Source of the DNA: Heliorestis acidaminivorans | Lineage (GTDB): Bacteria; Bacillota; Desulfitobacteriia; Heliobacteriales; Heliobacteriaceae | NCBI RefSeq assembly: GCF_008933955.1 | Contig: NZ_WBXO01000005.1 | Location: 186,001-250,000 of the forward strand | Length of the DNA: 64,000 nucleotides | Reading direction: 5' to 3' | Shown: positions 26,282 through 35,467 of the stretch, piece after piece | Numbering within the stretch: the stretch's first letter is position 1 | Layout of the letters: the number at the start of each line of letters is the position of its first letter | Position numbers and translations under genes: made by a program | Notes under the pieces: model-generated | What the model saw: the letters and a program-made list of their open reading frames with translations, nothing else | What the model was told of the DNA's origin: nothing | Databases searched by the model: none

Positions 26282-28057
26282 TTGGAAAAGCCTGTTTTCA
26301 GAGTCTATCAAAAGACAGGAACTTATGCAGATGTACTAGAGGCTGTTGGGCTAGGTTACTTTCTCAATATGTTAATGCCAAAAAATGTAGAAAGAATAAC
26401 AGATCGAGGCTCTTATTATGAAATTATCTTACGAAGAGCTAAACCTATTGAAGAATGGAACTTTAACAGAATTGTAAAGGCTCCAGGCTACCCTTATTTT
26501 TCAACGAAGAAGGATAAGCAAGTGCCAATTGGATACGATCAATATGATTATGAAGAAGAAAAAGAGCGTGAAAAGAGATATTGGGAAAAAATTGAGAAAA
26601 ACAAAAAGCTAAAGAAAGAAAAAGCAGTTACTGAAGATGTGTATCAAGCTATGGAAGAAGATAAACCGCATCCACGACACAGTTTGATGAAAAATCTCTA
26701 TGTACTACAAGCTTTCAACAGTCACAACAAATTGCTTCAAGAAATTTCACAAGCTGAACCAGAGGAAATACGTGAAGCTCTATTAGAAAAACTACAGAGC
26801 TATACAGAAACGGCACTACAGCAAGAACATTTAATATTGTCAGCTCAAACAAGCAAGTCAAATAAAAAAGAACATAAAAAAAGAAAAAAAGCTTTTTCTC
26901 CTTCAGTGTCTGCAGTACAAGCCCTAAATCCTATTATTGGAAAAGGAGTGAATAGGACCAAGCCAACTGGCACTGGTTTAGCAGGATTGCCTTCGTCTTA
27001 TGTAGATTGGTTTGCAGAATACCTTCGTTATATTGCAGTTCATCGAATAGCTAATGCCTACAATATTCGCGATGATATAAAAATAGCTGTTATCGTTCCA
27101 GCTGATGTCACTTTTACTTATTTGGAACAGTTAAGCGATAAGTTTGTAAAGGTTCAGCATTTTAAAAAATCTTCTTGTCAGATAGATATTCAAAACATCA
27201 TTGCTATGGCTCGAGAGCTTTTATATCAGTCTCAACAAAAACAAGAACAAGAAGAAATCGACTCGATACGCAAAAAGACACCCAAAAAAGTAATATCTGC
27301 TGTGGCTAATGGCTATTTCAAAAGCCTAGGTACAGGTAAAGCACTAATTAATGTAAGTTCAATTGGGTTGCCAGGTTGGTTTCCTATTGAAACAGCAGAA
27401 GATGTTGACTTATGGTTGGGCATCTTAGATGAGCACAAAAGCATTATAGACTGGCTGAAAGAAGAACATTCAGAAGAAGCAAAGTTGCTCTTTCAATACC
27501 GAGATTTCATATCATCAGGTAACCTCAAGGACCTTTTGAACTTTTCTGTAAACTACGGATTATTTGCTTTTCGTGAAACAGCAAACAGCTCCAAAGAGAA
27601 GCGAATAAGAATGAGCGAAGAATTATTAGAAAGGTTGGTGATAGCGTTGAATAAAGGTTACAGTGTGATTGTTAGCAACCCTGGTTTTAAAGCAGTTGCC
27701 GATGCCATTCGTCGGGCTACTGTTTCAGAACAATTTAGAAAAGCGCAAGGTAAGCAAGAGTACGAGATTCATTACGGTCTATTAAGCGATCTCAAACGCA
27801 AAGCAAGGTCGAAGAAAGATGTTGTAGCATTGCTAGGTGATTTCATTAGTTCCTACAATTACGAAAATGCAAGAAAAGCAGAAGTTACATCAAAGCAAGT
27901 ACAAAGGCCTGATCAAGAAGAAACATTTTATCGCCAAAATGTGACAGATGAACAGGTAATTCAATTGGTTGAACTTATTGATGATTTTGGACCAGAACCT
28001 GTAACTATGCTACTTGCTGCAGTTGGCTCTGCTAAGAAAGCAAAAAAAGAAGGGTAA
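26282..28057 (+). CDS. cas8: Probable Cas8-type large subunit of Cascade
   Basis: Identified by position between cas3 and cas7. The protein is about 591 residues and matches no motif I can recall with certainty. It probably recognises the PAM, as Cas8 subunits do. A Lys/Glu-rich helical stretch lies around residues 80-110. The last 110 residues (from SDLKRKARSKKDVVALLGDF) are helical and could correspond to a fused small subunit, because no separate csa5-like gene is present. The frame opens at a GTG at 26270 inside the AGGAGGTG ribosome site, so the TTG at 26282 is the start. Confidence 0.75.
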   Translation: MEKPVFRVYQKTGTYADVLEAVGLGYFLNMLMPKNVERITDRGSYYEIILRRAKPIEEWNFNRIVKAPGYPYFSTKKDKQVPIGYDQYDYEEEKEREKRYWEKIEKNKKLKKEKAVTEDVYQAMEEDKPHPRHSLMKNLYVLQAFNSHNKLLQEISQAEPEEIREALLEKLQSYTETALQQEHLILSAQTSKSNKKEHKKRKKAFSPSVSAVQALNPIIGKGVNRTKPTGTGLAGLPSSYVDWFAEYLRYIAVHRIANAYNIRDDIKIAVIVPADVTFTYLEQLSDKFVKVQHFKKSSCQIDIQNIIAMARELLYQSQQKQEQEEIDSIRKKTPKKVISAVANGYFKSLGTGKALINVSSIGLPGWFPIETAEDVDLWLGILDEHKSIIDWLKEEHSEEAKLLFQYRDFISSGNLKDLLNFSVNYGLFAFRETANSSKEKRIRMSEELLERLVIALNKGYSVIVSNPGFKAVADAIRRATVSEQFRKAQGKQEYEIHYGLLSDLKRKARSKKDVVALLGDFISSYNYENARKAEVTSKQVQRPDQEETFYRQNVTDEQVIQLVELIDDFGPEPVTMLLAAVGSAKKAKKEG

Positions 28058-28072
28058 GGGGAGGTTTATATA

Positions 28073-29020
28073 ATGAGTGAATTCAAGTCACTTTCTATTT
28101 GTGCTCAAGTAACTTTGGACATGCACTGCTTGAACAATGAAGGAAGTGAAGGTAACCACCTTAAGACAAGAATGGTTCATATAGTAGATCAGAACGGCGA
28201 ACTTACTGAAACAAACGCCGTCAGTGGTGATATGCTCAAGCATATTCAGAACGAATGCCTTATCCCAATTGCTCAAGAAGCAAAGTTACCTCTTTGTTCT
28301 GGTTGTAATCGACTTAATGCCAACCGAATTAACGTAGATCGAGATTTTTTTAAGTCTATTGAAAAGATCGATAGCAAAGATAACATAGGGACCTTAACAG
28401 AAGTAATTAGACACTGTACTGCTGACGATCTGGAAGGAATCCTGATTACTGAAGGCAAACGTTCTGTTGCCCGCAAATCTGTTGTTGAATTTGGTTGGCT
28501 AGTTGGTATACCAGAAAAAACCCGTACAGAATCATACTTTCATGTTAAGTTTGATTCGGAAAGTCGCGGTGGCGGTACTGGTGCTGATGATGGTTCAAAC
28601 ACTGGTCAAAACATCTTCTATCGACCTGCTAACTCGGGCATCTACGCAATGGTTGTGAATGTAGAACTAGATAGAGTAGGCTTTCATGACGTAAAGAGAG
28701 AATATGTAATTGAAGATGAAGAACGTAGAAAACGACAAAAAGCAATGGTGAGAAGCCTTATACACAGCTTTGTAAAACTAAATGGTGCTCATAGAAGCAC
28801 TCAACATCCTCATCTTCTATCAATTACCGGTGTAATAACCACTTCGCGCAATATGACGCCAGCACCAACTATTTCGCCTCTGAAAGATAGTTATGAGCAA
28901 GAGATTATGGACGTTGTAGATCAATTAAATCGCTGGGAAGGTAATGAGATAGCTTGTAAGAAATTTAATAATCTTGCAGAGCTAGTTGCAATCATGACCG
29001 ATCTAGCAGAATCATTATAA
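28073..29020 (+). CDS. cas7: Cas7 backbone protein (Csa2/DevR family)
   Basis: RAMP subunit that polymerises along the crRNA as the Cascade backbone. The 315 residues begin SEFKSLSICAQVTLDMHCLN with GSEGNHLKTR and NAVSGDMLKHI, the pattern of the DevR/Csa2 group of Cas7. The ATG follows GGGGAGGTTTATATA, the strongest ribosome site of the operon, as fits a subunit needed in several copies. A weak terminator-like hairpin lies between it and cas5. Confidence 0.9.
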   Translation: MSEFKSLSICAQVTLDMHCLNNEGSEGNHLKTRMVHIVDQNGELTETNAVSGDMLKHIQNECLIPIAQEAKLPLCSGCNRLNANRINVDRDFFKSIEKIDSKDNIGTLTEVIRHCTADDLEGILITEGKRSVARKSVVEFGWLVGIPEKTRTESYFHVKFDSESRGGGTGADDGSNTGQNIFYRPANSGIYAMVVNVELDRVGFHDVKREYVIEDEERRKRQKAMVRSLIHSFVKLNGAHRSTQHPHLLSITGVITTSRNMTPAPTISPLKDSYEQEIMDVVDQLNRWEGNEIACKKFNNLAELVAIMTDLAESL

Positions 29021-29064
29021 GCAAATAAGTACTGTTATAAAAAAAGTAAGGTTATTAAAAAACA

Positions 29065-29099
29065 GGGTTAGATTTTTCTTAATCTACTTACCCTTTTTG
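29065..29099 (+). terminator. Possible attenuator between cas7 and cas5
   Basis: GGGTTAGAT ... ATCTACTTACCC forms an imperfect stem followed by TTTTTGTT. It could lower cas5-cas6 expression relative to cas7. The stem has a bulge, so it may be leaky. Confidence 0.5.
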
Positions 29100-29117
29100 T
29101 TAAGGTGGTGATCACCT

Positions 29118-29822
29118 GTGTGGCTCATTAGTTCCTTTAGCGCATCTAATCTTTTTTCATTGCGTCTTTCTTCTGCGACAAGTTCTGGTGGTAAAAGCCA
29201 TCTTATTCCAACACCTTATACAGTAAAAATGGCATTGATCAACGCATCATTCCGATGGGATGGGAAGGGTGAAGAAGATTTTTATTGGCTTCGTCCCTTA
29301 AAAATAGCCTTCAAGCTTCCTGACTCTATAGTGGTCAACAACAGCTTTGTCAAAATCTTAAAAGAAGCTCGCGAAGGCGACGAAACCTATCAAAATACTG
29401 TTGGGTTACGACAATATGTTTACTGGGGTGGATTACTCTATATTGCTTTTGACATTTCTAACTTACAAGATTTAGAAAAGAAGCGTTTACAGCGTCTTTT
29501 AACGATGGTTAACTATTTTGGAAAACGAGGTAGTTTTGTTCAATATCAAAAACAGTGGGAAACTAAAGAGTTGTCTGAAGATTTTTCTGTAGAATGGCAG
29601 GAAATGCACGAAAGTAGAGCCAGTCAATCAATTGATAAAGGGATGGTCATACAAATCATGGATGATATGGCTGGGCAATCATCTTTTGATGCTTTTAACT
29701 CCTATTCGCCAACAAGATTAAAACTTTTTGAAGACAGAGTTTTTAAGACTTATGTATTAATGGGTGTAAAAGGAGCTACATCACATGGCTATACTCACTA
29801 TCAGTCCCTTCCCTCATCCTGA
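29118..29822 (+). CDS. cas5: Cas5 subunit of Cascade
   Basis: RAMP protein that caps the 5' handle of the crRNA. The N-terminus MWLISSFSASNLFSLRLSSA and the early P(T)PYTVKMALINASFR stretch match Cas5 of type I-A-like systems. It is 234 residues. The GTG start follows AAGGTGG. Its end overlaps the start of cas6 by 38 bases, so the two genes are translationally linked. Confidence 0.85.
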   Translation: MWLISSFSASNLFSLRLSSATSSGGKSHLIPTPYTVKMALINASFRWDGKGEEDFYWLRPLKIAFKLPDSIVVNNSFVKILKEAREGDETYQNTVGLRQYVYWGGLLYIAFDISNLQDLEKKRLQRLLTMVNYFGKRGSFVQYQKQWETKELSEDFSVEWQEMHESRASQSIDKGMVIQIMDDMAGQSSFDAFNSYSPTRLKLFEDRVFKTYVLMGVKGATSHGYTHYQSLPSS

Positions 29823-30792
29823 TCTGAAATTACAACGTTTTCGAATAGTTATTTCAGCGGGGGCAAATGGCTTGCTTTTGCCCCCTTATCCAGGTTCCAC
29901 TTTACGCGGTGCTTTTGGACATGCTCTGCGTGAAATGTCTTGTACGGCAGGAAAAGGACAAGACTGTAATGGCTGTTTTTATCAGATGATTTGTCCCGTT
30001 ACCATGTTATTTAATCCTGTTGTACCAGAAGAGCAGGAAGGACTTTTCGCAAAAGGTCAAGAGATTCCTACACCCTTTGTGCTTAGACCCTTAACGGATG
30101 GAAGAACAATGTATCAGCCCGGAGAAACTTTTGAAGTGGAGATTACTATTTTTGGTAAGTCGATCCCCTTTGCACCGTACTTACTGTCAGCACTTTCAAG
30201 AGCTTTAGAAAAGGGAATTGGTAAAGGACTCAAAAGTTCCAGCATTATATCAGCATATCTTTTTAATCCTTTTACGAATGATAGACATGCTATTTTCGAA
30301 AAAGGCCAGTGGAATCTTACCAATAAGGTTAATTTATCGGCTTACGATGTTGATGCAAGAGTCAATAAGCTGTTATATTCCTCTGTTAATAAAGGGTCGC
30401 AAACTTATAAGGTAACTTTTAACTCACCTTTACGCCTTAAAGCAGATAAACACTTTCAGAATAAGCTAACAGCGCCCTTGTTGATTCGGGGCCTCATGCG
30501 AAGGCTTTCAGTGATTACGGCTTATTATGGTGAACAACAATGGAGCATTGATTTTTATAAATATATTGAACTTGCTAATTCTTTACAGGTACGAGAAGAA
30601 AAGTATGAATGGGTTGATTGGGAACGATACTCAAGCAGGCAGAATTCGAAGATGAAGTTAGGCGGCATTATGGGGTCTTTAGTATTAGAAGGGGAAGCGT
30701 TGAAAGAATTGTTACCTCTACTAATTTGGGGTCAGTTGATTCATCTAGGAAAAGCGGCAAGTTTTGGTCTCGGGGCGCTGGAGATTGAATAA
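29785..30792 (+). CDS. cas6: Cas6 CRISPR RNA endoribonuclease
   Basis: Processes the array transcript within each repeat, leaving an 8-base 5' handle. The 335 residues show the RAMP pattern GSTLRGAFGHALREMSC with a cysteine cluster (CNGCFYQMIC), and the C-terminal glycine-rich loop GKAASFGLGALEIE that defines Cas6. The ATG lies nine bases after AAAGGAGC inside cas5. It is the last gene of the interference operon. The handle predicted from the repeat is ACUGAAAG. Confidence 0.88.
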   Translation: MAILTISPFPHPDLKLQRFRIVISAGANGLLLPPYPGSTLRGAFGHALREMSCTAGKGQDCNGCFYQMICPVTMLFNPVVPEEQEGLFAKGQEIPTPFVLRPLTDGRTMYQPGETFEVEITIFGKSIPFAPYLLSALSRALEKGIGKGLKSSSIISAYLFNPFTNDRHAIFEKGQWNLTNKVNLSAYDVDARVNKLLYSSVNKGSQTYKVTFNSPLRLKADKHFQNKLTAPLLIRGLMRRLSVITAYYGEQQWSIDFYKYIELANSLQVREEKYEWVDWERYSSRQNSKMKLGGIMGSLVLEGEALKELLPLLIWGQLIHLGKAASFGLGALEIE

Positions 30793-31012
30793 GCAGGTTA
30801 GGAAGATAGGTGTTGTGTGGTGATAAAGAGTTACTACAGGGTTAACTTGAATAGTATCGGCTTCTTAAAAGAAGGTAACTATCAAGTTATAAATTTTGAT
30901 AATTTCAGCAAAAACATGAGAAAGTTCACGCAAAAACAGAGGGAATTTGCAATCTTTGTAGAAGGTTTATTAACAAAAGGCTTATTACCACTAACAACAA
31001 GGAGGTTTTTCT
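30793..31012. other. Intergenic gap between cas6 and hcp
   Basis: A 70-codon frame with tandem GTG starts (30817) crosses the hcp ribosome site and start, has no ribosome site and resembles nothing I know. I see no repeat or terminator here. The last bases are the AAGGAGG site of hcp. Confidence 0.5.
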
Positions 31013-32647
31013 TTGACTATGTTTTGTAACCAATGTGAGCAAACAGCAAAAGGAACAGGTTGTACTGTTGTAGGGGTCTGTGGGAAGAAGCCAGATATTG
31101 CGGCTTTACAAGATCTTTTACTGTATGCTTTGAAAGGGCTATCCATCTTTGCTCAAGAAGGACGTAATCAAGGCCTTGTAGATGACGAGGTAAACCTTTT
31201 CACCTACCAAGCTTTATTTACCACAGTAACTAACGTAAACTTTGACGCAACTAGATTACAAGAGTTAATATTACAATGCCTTGCACTACGAGAAAAACTA
31301 AAGGTGCAAGTAGCCTCAAAGGGTGGTCAAGTTGACTTTTCCTGTCCATCAACAACTTTTCAAGGTGCTACCGAACTAGCTAAGCTGGTGGAACAAGGTG
31401 AAGAAGTAGGACTACTGACAGACAAAGAAGCAAATGCAGATATTCAGTCTTTGCAAGCAACAATGATTTATGGCATCAAAGGCTTAGCTGCCTATGCAGA
31501 TCATGCTTACATATTAGGCAAAAGCGATGACAAAGTGGCGGCTTATATCCACGAAGCATTAGCATCTATTGGTAACAAGAGCCTTACACTACAAGACTGG
31601 ATCGGTTTGACCTTAAAGTGTGGAGAAATTAACTTACTAGCAATGCAATTATTAGATGAAGCTAATACAGGAACATATGGACATCCTGTGCCTACTTCCG
31701 TGCCACTAGGACACAAGAAAGGAAAAGCTATTCTTGTATCAGGTCATGATCTTAAAGATTTAGAAGAACTGCTCAAACAAACAGATGGTAAAGGTATCTA
31801 TATCTATACACATGGTGAGATGTTACCGACTCATGGCTATCCTGACCTAAAAAAATATGAACATTTTTATGGTCACTACGGAACAGCTTGGCAAAACCAA
31901 AAGAAAGAGTTCAAAGAGTTTCCCGGTGCTATCCTGATGACCACAAACTGTATACAAGAGCCTCAAGACCTTTATAAAGAAAACATTTTTACATCAGGCT
32001 TGGTAGCTTGGCCTGGTGTTGCCCATGTTGACAAAGAGGACTTTACACCTCTTATTGAAAAAGCGCTCACTATGCCTGGCTTTGCTGAAGATGAAGAAAA
32101 AGGCCAAGTCTTGACTGGTTTTGCTAGAGATGCTATTTTGAATGTAGCAGATGCTGTAGTTAATGAAGTCAAAGAGGGGAACATTAAGCACTTTTTCTTA
32201 GTTGGCGGTTGTGATGGTGCTAAGCCAGGACGGAGCTATTATACTGACTTTGTAGAGAAAGCACCTCAAGATACGGTCATCTTAACACTAGCCTGTGGTA
32301 AATTCCGCTTCTTCGATAGTCAACTAGGCGATATAGGTGGTATACCACGTCTACTTGATGTGGGGCAGTGTAACGATGCTTATTCAGCTATTCAAGTAGC
32401 TGTAGCCTTATCTAACGCTTTTGACTGTGAAGTCAATGATTTACCACTTTCGCTCGTTCTTTCTTGGTATGAACAAAAAGCAGTAGCAATATTACTAACT
32501 TTACTTCATCTTGGAATTAAGAACATACGCATAGGTCCTTCTTTGCCGGCTTTCATTACGCCCAATGTGCTTAATGTTCTGGTAGAAAACTTTAATATTA
32601 AGCCGATTTCAACAGTTGAAGAGGACTTAGATGCTATCTTGAATTAA
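31013..32647 (+). CDS. hcp: Hybrid cluster protein (hydroxylamine reductase / nitric oxide defence)
   Basis: Cytoplasmic Fe-S protein that reduces hydroxylamine in vitro and protects against nitrosative stress. The 544 residues are the class I length. The N-terminal CX2CX8CX5C motif (CNQCEQTAKGTGC ... VCGK) binds the conventional cluster. HFFLVGGCDGAKPGRSYYTD, ILTLACGKFRFF and DVGQCNDAYSAI supply ligands of the hybrid cluster. The TTG at 31013 is seven bases from GGAGG, while the ATG two codons later is 13 bases away. A terminator follows. Confidence 0.96.
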   Translation: MTMFCNQCEQTAKGTGCTVVGVCGKKPDIAALQDLLLYALKGLSIFAQEGRNQGLVDDEVNLFTYQALFTTVTNVNFDATRLQELILQCLALREKLKVQVASKGGQVDFSCPSTTFQGATELAKLVEQGEEVGLLTDKEANADIQSLQATMIYGIKGLAAYADHAYILGKSDDKVAAYIHEALASIGNKSLTLQDWIGLTLKCGEINLLAMQLLDEANTGTYGHPVPTSVPLGHKKGKAILVSGHDLKDLEELLKQTDGKGIYIYTHGEMLPTHGYPDLKKYEHFYGHYGTAWQNQKKEFKEFPGAILMTTNCIQEPQDLYKENIFTSGLVAWPGVAHVDKEDFTPLIEKALTMPGFAEDEEKGQVLTGFARDAILNVADAVVNEVKEGNIKHFFLVGGCDGAKPGRSYYTDFVEKAPQDTVILTLACGKFRFFDSQLGDIGGIPRLLDVGQCNDAYSAIQVAVALSNAFDCEVNDLPLSLVLSWYEQKAVAILLTLLHLGIKNIRIGPSLPAFITPNVLNVLVENFNIKPISTVEEDLDAILN

Positions 32648-32670
32648 TAATTAGATATCTCTTATCTATT

Positions 32671-32715
32671 GAAAGGCTTCCTTTTCTACTTTTAAGAAAA
32701 GGAAGCCTTTTGTGT
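32671..32715 (+). terminator. Intrinsic terminator after hcp
   Basis: AAAGGCTTCCTTTTCT ... AGAAAAGGAAGCCTTT then TTGTGTTTTT. Confidence 0.85.
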
Positions 32716-32858
32716 TTTTAAAAGTTAGCAACAAAAACCATTGTTGCTAGTTAATACTTTCACAACTGAATTCGACGTTTTTCGACTTTTTTTACGAGAC
32801 TTTTAGCTCTAAAATGGTACAATAAGATCGGAATTTCCCAAATAAAGGGGTGAGTCTG

Positions 32859-34256
32859 ATGAATAATCAAGGGAAGCAGTTATACGATTTACTAAAGCGC
32901 TTTCCAATAAAAATTACTATGCTTTATGTTTTTTTCGGTTCTTTATGGATTATAGCGAGTGATATTGTTGTTCATGGATTTCAAGACTACAATAGAAGCT
33001 TTCCCAACGTTGAAGTTTACAAAGGTTTATTTTTCATTTTTTCTACCGGTGTGCTCTTATTTCTCATGACTAATTATTACGCTAAGCGAATCGAAGAAAC
33101 AGAAAAAGCTTTATTAAAGTCAGAGGAATCATTTCGGCTTTTTGTCGAGAATGCCGAAGATATTCTCTTTCGTTTTATTTTCAATTCTAAACCTGCTTTT
33201 CTTTTCATCAGTCCTTCAGTGGAAAATATCACAGGTCACAGTCCCAAGTACTTTTACGCTTATCCAGAACTGTTATTCGAACTAATTCATGAAGAAGATC
33301 GGGAAGAGTTCAAGAGTTTTGTCCTTCATCCCAATCATCAGACACATTACTTTCGATTTATCAACAAAGAAGGTAGCCTTAAGCATTTAAGCTTACGAGC
33401 TGTACCTATTAATAATAAGCAAGGTGAAATAATTGGTATTGAAGGCATTGCTCGCGATGTAACGGAACGGAAAATGCATGAGTCTATCATAGCTAAGAAA
33501 AATGAAGAACTAAAAATTTATGCAACCCATCTAGAAGAGACGAATAAAAAACTTATGAAGCTCGAACAGATTAAGAATGAGTTTTTGGCTAATGTTTCAC
33601 ACGAATTACGCACGCCGTTGAATGCAGTACTTGGTTTTTCTCAATTGATCAAGGAAGGATTATTTGAAGATCCTGATGAGTTATTAGAGTTTATTAACAT
33701 CATTGAAAAAAATGGCACCGATCTCTTGACAATTATTGATGATATCTTAACCTTATCTAAGCTGGAATCGGATAAGCTAGACTTAACTATCTCCCACTTT
33801 TCTTTACAAGACATCTTACAAGAGTTAAGAGACTATGTTGAGGGACAAGCTTTAGCAAGCTCTCTTACGATTACTACCCATAGTATCGAAAAAGAAGTGA
33901 TAATAAAATCTGACTATGGTAAAGTTCGAGAAGTATTGCGTCACTTGCTTAGGAATGCCATAAAGTTTACTGAAGAAGGTCAAATTACGGTCAAAGCAGA
34001 TCTAGTGGAAGATGAGGTATTGTTCTCTATTATCGATACTGGCATTGGCATAGATCCAGAAAAACAAGCTCTCTTGTTCCAAAAATTTGTACAAGCTGAT
34101 GGCACTTCTACCAGAAAGTTTGGAGGCCTTGGAATTGGTCTAACTATTTGTCAATTAACAATTCATAAGCTCTCTGGTAAGATTGAGATTTATAGCGATG
34201 GTCTTAATAAGGGTACAAAAGTTTATGTTACCTTGCCCCTTGTAGCGAAGAAATGA
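32859..34256 (+). CDS. Membrane-bound PAS sensor histidine kinase (orphan)
   Basis: About 465 residues. Two membrane segments near the N-terminus (TMLYVFFGSLWIIASDIVV and GLFFIFSTGVLLFLM) flank a very short outer loop, so sensing is probably through the cytoplasmic PAS/PAC domain (about 85-210). HisKA carries SHELRTPLNA (His at about 248), and HATPase_c has LRHLLRNAIKF, DTGIGI and GGLGIGLTI. ATG at 32859 lies nine bases after AAAGGGGTG. The GTG at 32850 is inside that site. No response regulator is adjacent. Confidence 0.92.
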   Translation: MNNQGKQLYDLLKRFPIKITMLYVFFGSLWIIASDIVVHGFQDYNRSFPNVEVYKGLFFIFSTGVLLFLMTNYYAKRIEETEKALLKSEESFRLFVENAEDILFRFIFNSKPAFLFISPSVENITGHSPKYFYAYPELLFELIHEEDREEFKSFVLHPNHQTHYFRFINKEGSLKHLSLRAVPINNKQGEIIGIEGIARDVTERKMHESIIAKKNEELKIYATHLEETNKKLMKLEQIKNEFLANVSHELRTPLNAVLGFSQLIKEGLFEDPDELLEFINIIEKNGTDLLTIIDDILTLSKLESDKLDLTISHFSLQDILQELRDYVEGQALASSLTITTHSIEKEVIIKSDYGKVREVLRHLLRNAIKFTEEGQITVKADLVEDEVLFSIIDTGIGIDPEKQALLFQKFVQADGTSTRKFGGLGIGLTICQLTIHKLSGKIEIYSDGLNKGTKVYVTLPLVAKK

Positions 34257-34302
34257 AGAAGACGATCCACTGCTCTAGGGCAGGGATCGTCTTTTTTTTG
34301 CT
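34257..34302. terminator. Bidirectional terminator between convergent kinase and terC genes
   Basis: AAGACGATCC ... GGATCGTCTT with a loop CACTGCTCTAGGGCA and eight T. The A-rich flank on the other side allows use by terC. Confidence 0.85.
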
Positions 34303-34330
34303 TCTATGTTACTCCAAAATACTGTTGGAT

Positions 34331-35122
34331 CTATAGAGACTCTTGCTTTGCTACTTCTAAGGGTTTTTCTTCTGATAAGAACCAGCCACCAAGAGCGATA
34401 AGTACTAGCACACCGTAGAAAGTATATTTCCATTCAGGCATGTGAGATATACCTTCTGGTAAGACCGCAAGGGCAGGGTGTGAGAGAGTGAAGACAGATA
34501 GCTTTACACCGACCCAACCGACGATTAAGAAGGCCGCTAATTCTAGCCCAGGCTTGCGCTGTAGCAATTTGACGAAGAAAGTAGCGGCATAACGCATGAT
34601 AGCTAAGCCAATAAAACCACCGATAAAGACGACAAGAAAATGTCCGCCGTCCATACCTCCAATAGCAGGTAAGTTTGTCTTAGGTAAGGCAACAGCAAGA
34701 GCAACGGCGGCTAGAATAGAATCAACAGCAAAAGCAATGTCTGCTAACTCGACCTTGAAAACAGTCATCCAAAAACCAGAGCCATTCTTTTCTTCATCTG
34801 TCGCACTGTTTTCAGCTTCAGCTTCTACTTTCTTAAGTACCACTTTCCGGAAAATATGATTCAAGGCAATGAATAGTAGATAGATAGCGCCTATCGCTTG
34901 CAATTGCCATACTCCAACCATAAAAGATATGGTGAATAGGGATAGGAAGCGGAAGAAGAAGGCACCAGCTAAGCCATAGAACAAAGCTTTTTTTCGCTCT
35001 TTTTCCGGAAGGTGTTTTACCATGAGTGCTAATACTAGAGCGTTATCTGCCGCTAACAAGCCTTCCATTATGATGAGCACAAGCAAAACCCAACCATACT
35101 CTAAGAACATTGAAAGCTCCAT
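34331..35122 (-). CDS. TerC/YkoY-family membrane protein, probable manganese exporter
   Basis: 263-residue integral membrane protein with about seven to eight helices. Conserved acidic membrane motifs are EGLLAADNALVLA and VELADIAFAVDSILAA, the two halves of the TerC metal-binding core. TerC-family proteins of the YkoY (MeeY) type export Mn2+ or load exported enzymes with it. That fits the manganese riboswitch found in its leader. The ATG follows TAAGGAGGGAATATC. The gene is monocistronic. Confidence 0.92.
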   Translation of the reverse strand: MELSMFLEYGWVLLVLIIMEGLLAADNALVLALMVKHLPEKERKKALFYGLAGAFFFRFLSLFTISFMVGVWQLQAIGAIYLLFIALNHIFRKVVLKKVEAEAENSATDEEKNGSGFWMTVFKVELADIAFAVDSILAAVALAVALPKTNLPAIGGMDGGHFLVVFIGGFIGLAIMRYAATFFVKLLQRKPGLELAAFLIVGWVGVKLSVFTLSHPALAVLPEGISHMPEWKYTFYGVLVLIALGGWFLSEEKPLEVAKQESL

Positions 35123-35154
35123 GATATTCCCTCCTTAAATTATTTCTAGACACA

Positions 35155-35190
35155 CAAAAGACCCTTACCTATACAGGCAAAGGTCTTTCG
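35155..35190 (-). terminator. Leader terminator of the manganese riboswitch
   Basis: Minus strand AGACCTTTGCCT-GTAT-AGGTAAGGGTCT then TTTTG. Its 5' arm repeats the GACCTTTGCCTG of the aptamer 3' end. Confidence 0.8.
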
Positions 35191-35194
35191 AATA

Positions 35195-35305
35195 AACCTT
35201 TACCTGCGCAGGCAAAGGTCTCGCTAACAACTTAAGGTTGCCAATAAAGCCGGAGATTTTATCTCGTAATGACGACTTTATTGTAACAGCTACTCCCCTT
35301 TGGGC
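35195..35305 (-). promoter_or_regulatory. yybP-ykoY manganese riboswitch upstream of the TerC gene
   Basis: The minus strand contains, in order, CCCAAAGGGGAGTAGC, AAAGTCGTCATTACGAGA, CTCCGGCTTTATTGGCAACC and TTAGCGAGACCTTTGCC. These are the conserved segments of the yybP-ykoY aptamer, including the L1/L3 loops and the closing stem. It precedes a TerC/YkoY-type gene, the classical target. The following AGGTAAAGGT arm and terminator form the expression platform. This RNA is known as an ON switch for Mn2+. Confidence 0.9.
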
Positions 35306-35467
35306 CAATTATGTCCTAGTCCTATTATCAGCACTGTTAAGTACTTTGTCAATAATGTTTTTTGTAAAAAATGAGTTTATTGAGCAGGGTTTCCTTTTGC
35401 ATCTGTTGAATAAAACCATACAAAAAATAACAGGTAGATAGTATAAATAGTTTAAGATGGTAAGAAG

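Noticed and set aside
30817-31029. 70-codon frame between cas6 and hcp
   Set aside because: No ribosome site. It runs through the hcp ribosome site and start, and there is no recognisable protein pattern.
35238-35441. 67-codon plus-strand frame upstream of the chemoreceptor-like gene
   Set aside because: Its 5' part is the antisense of the manganese riboswitch, and there is no ribosome site.
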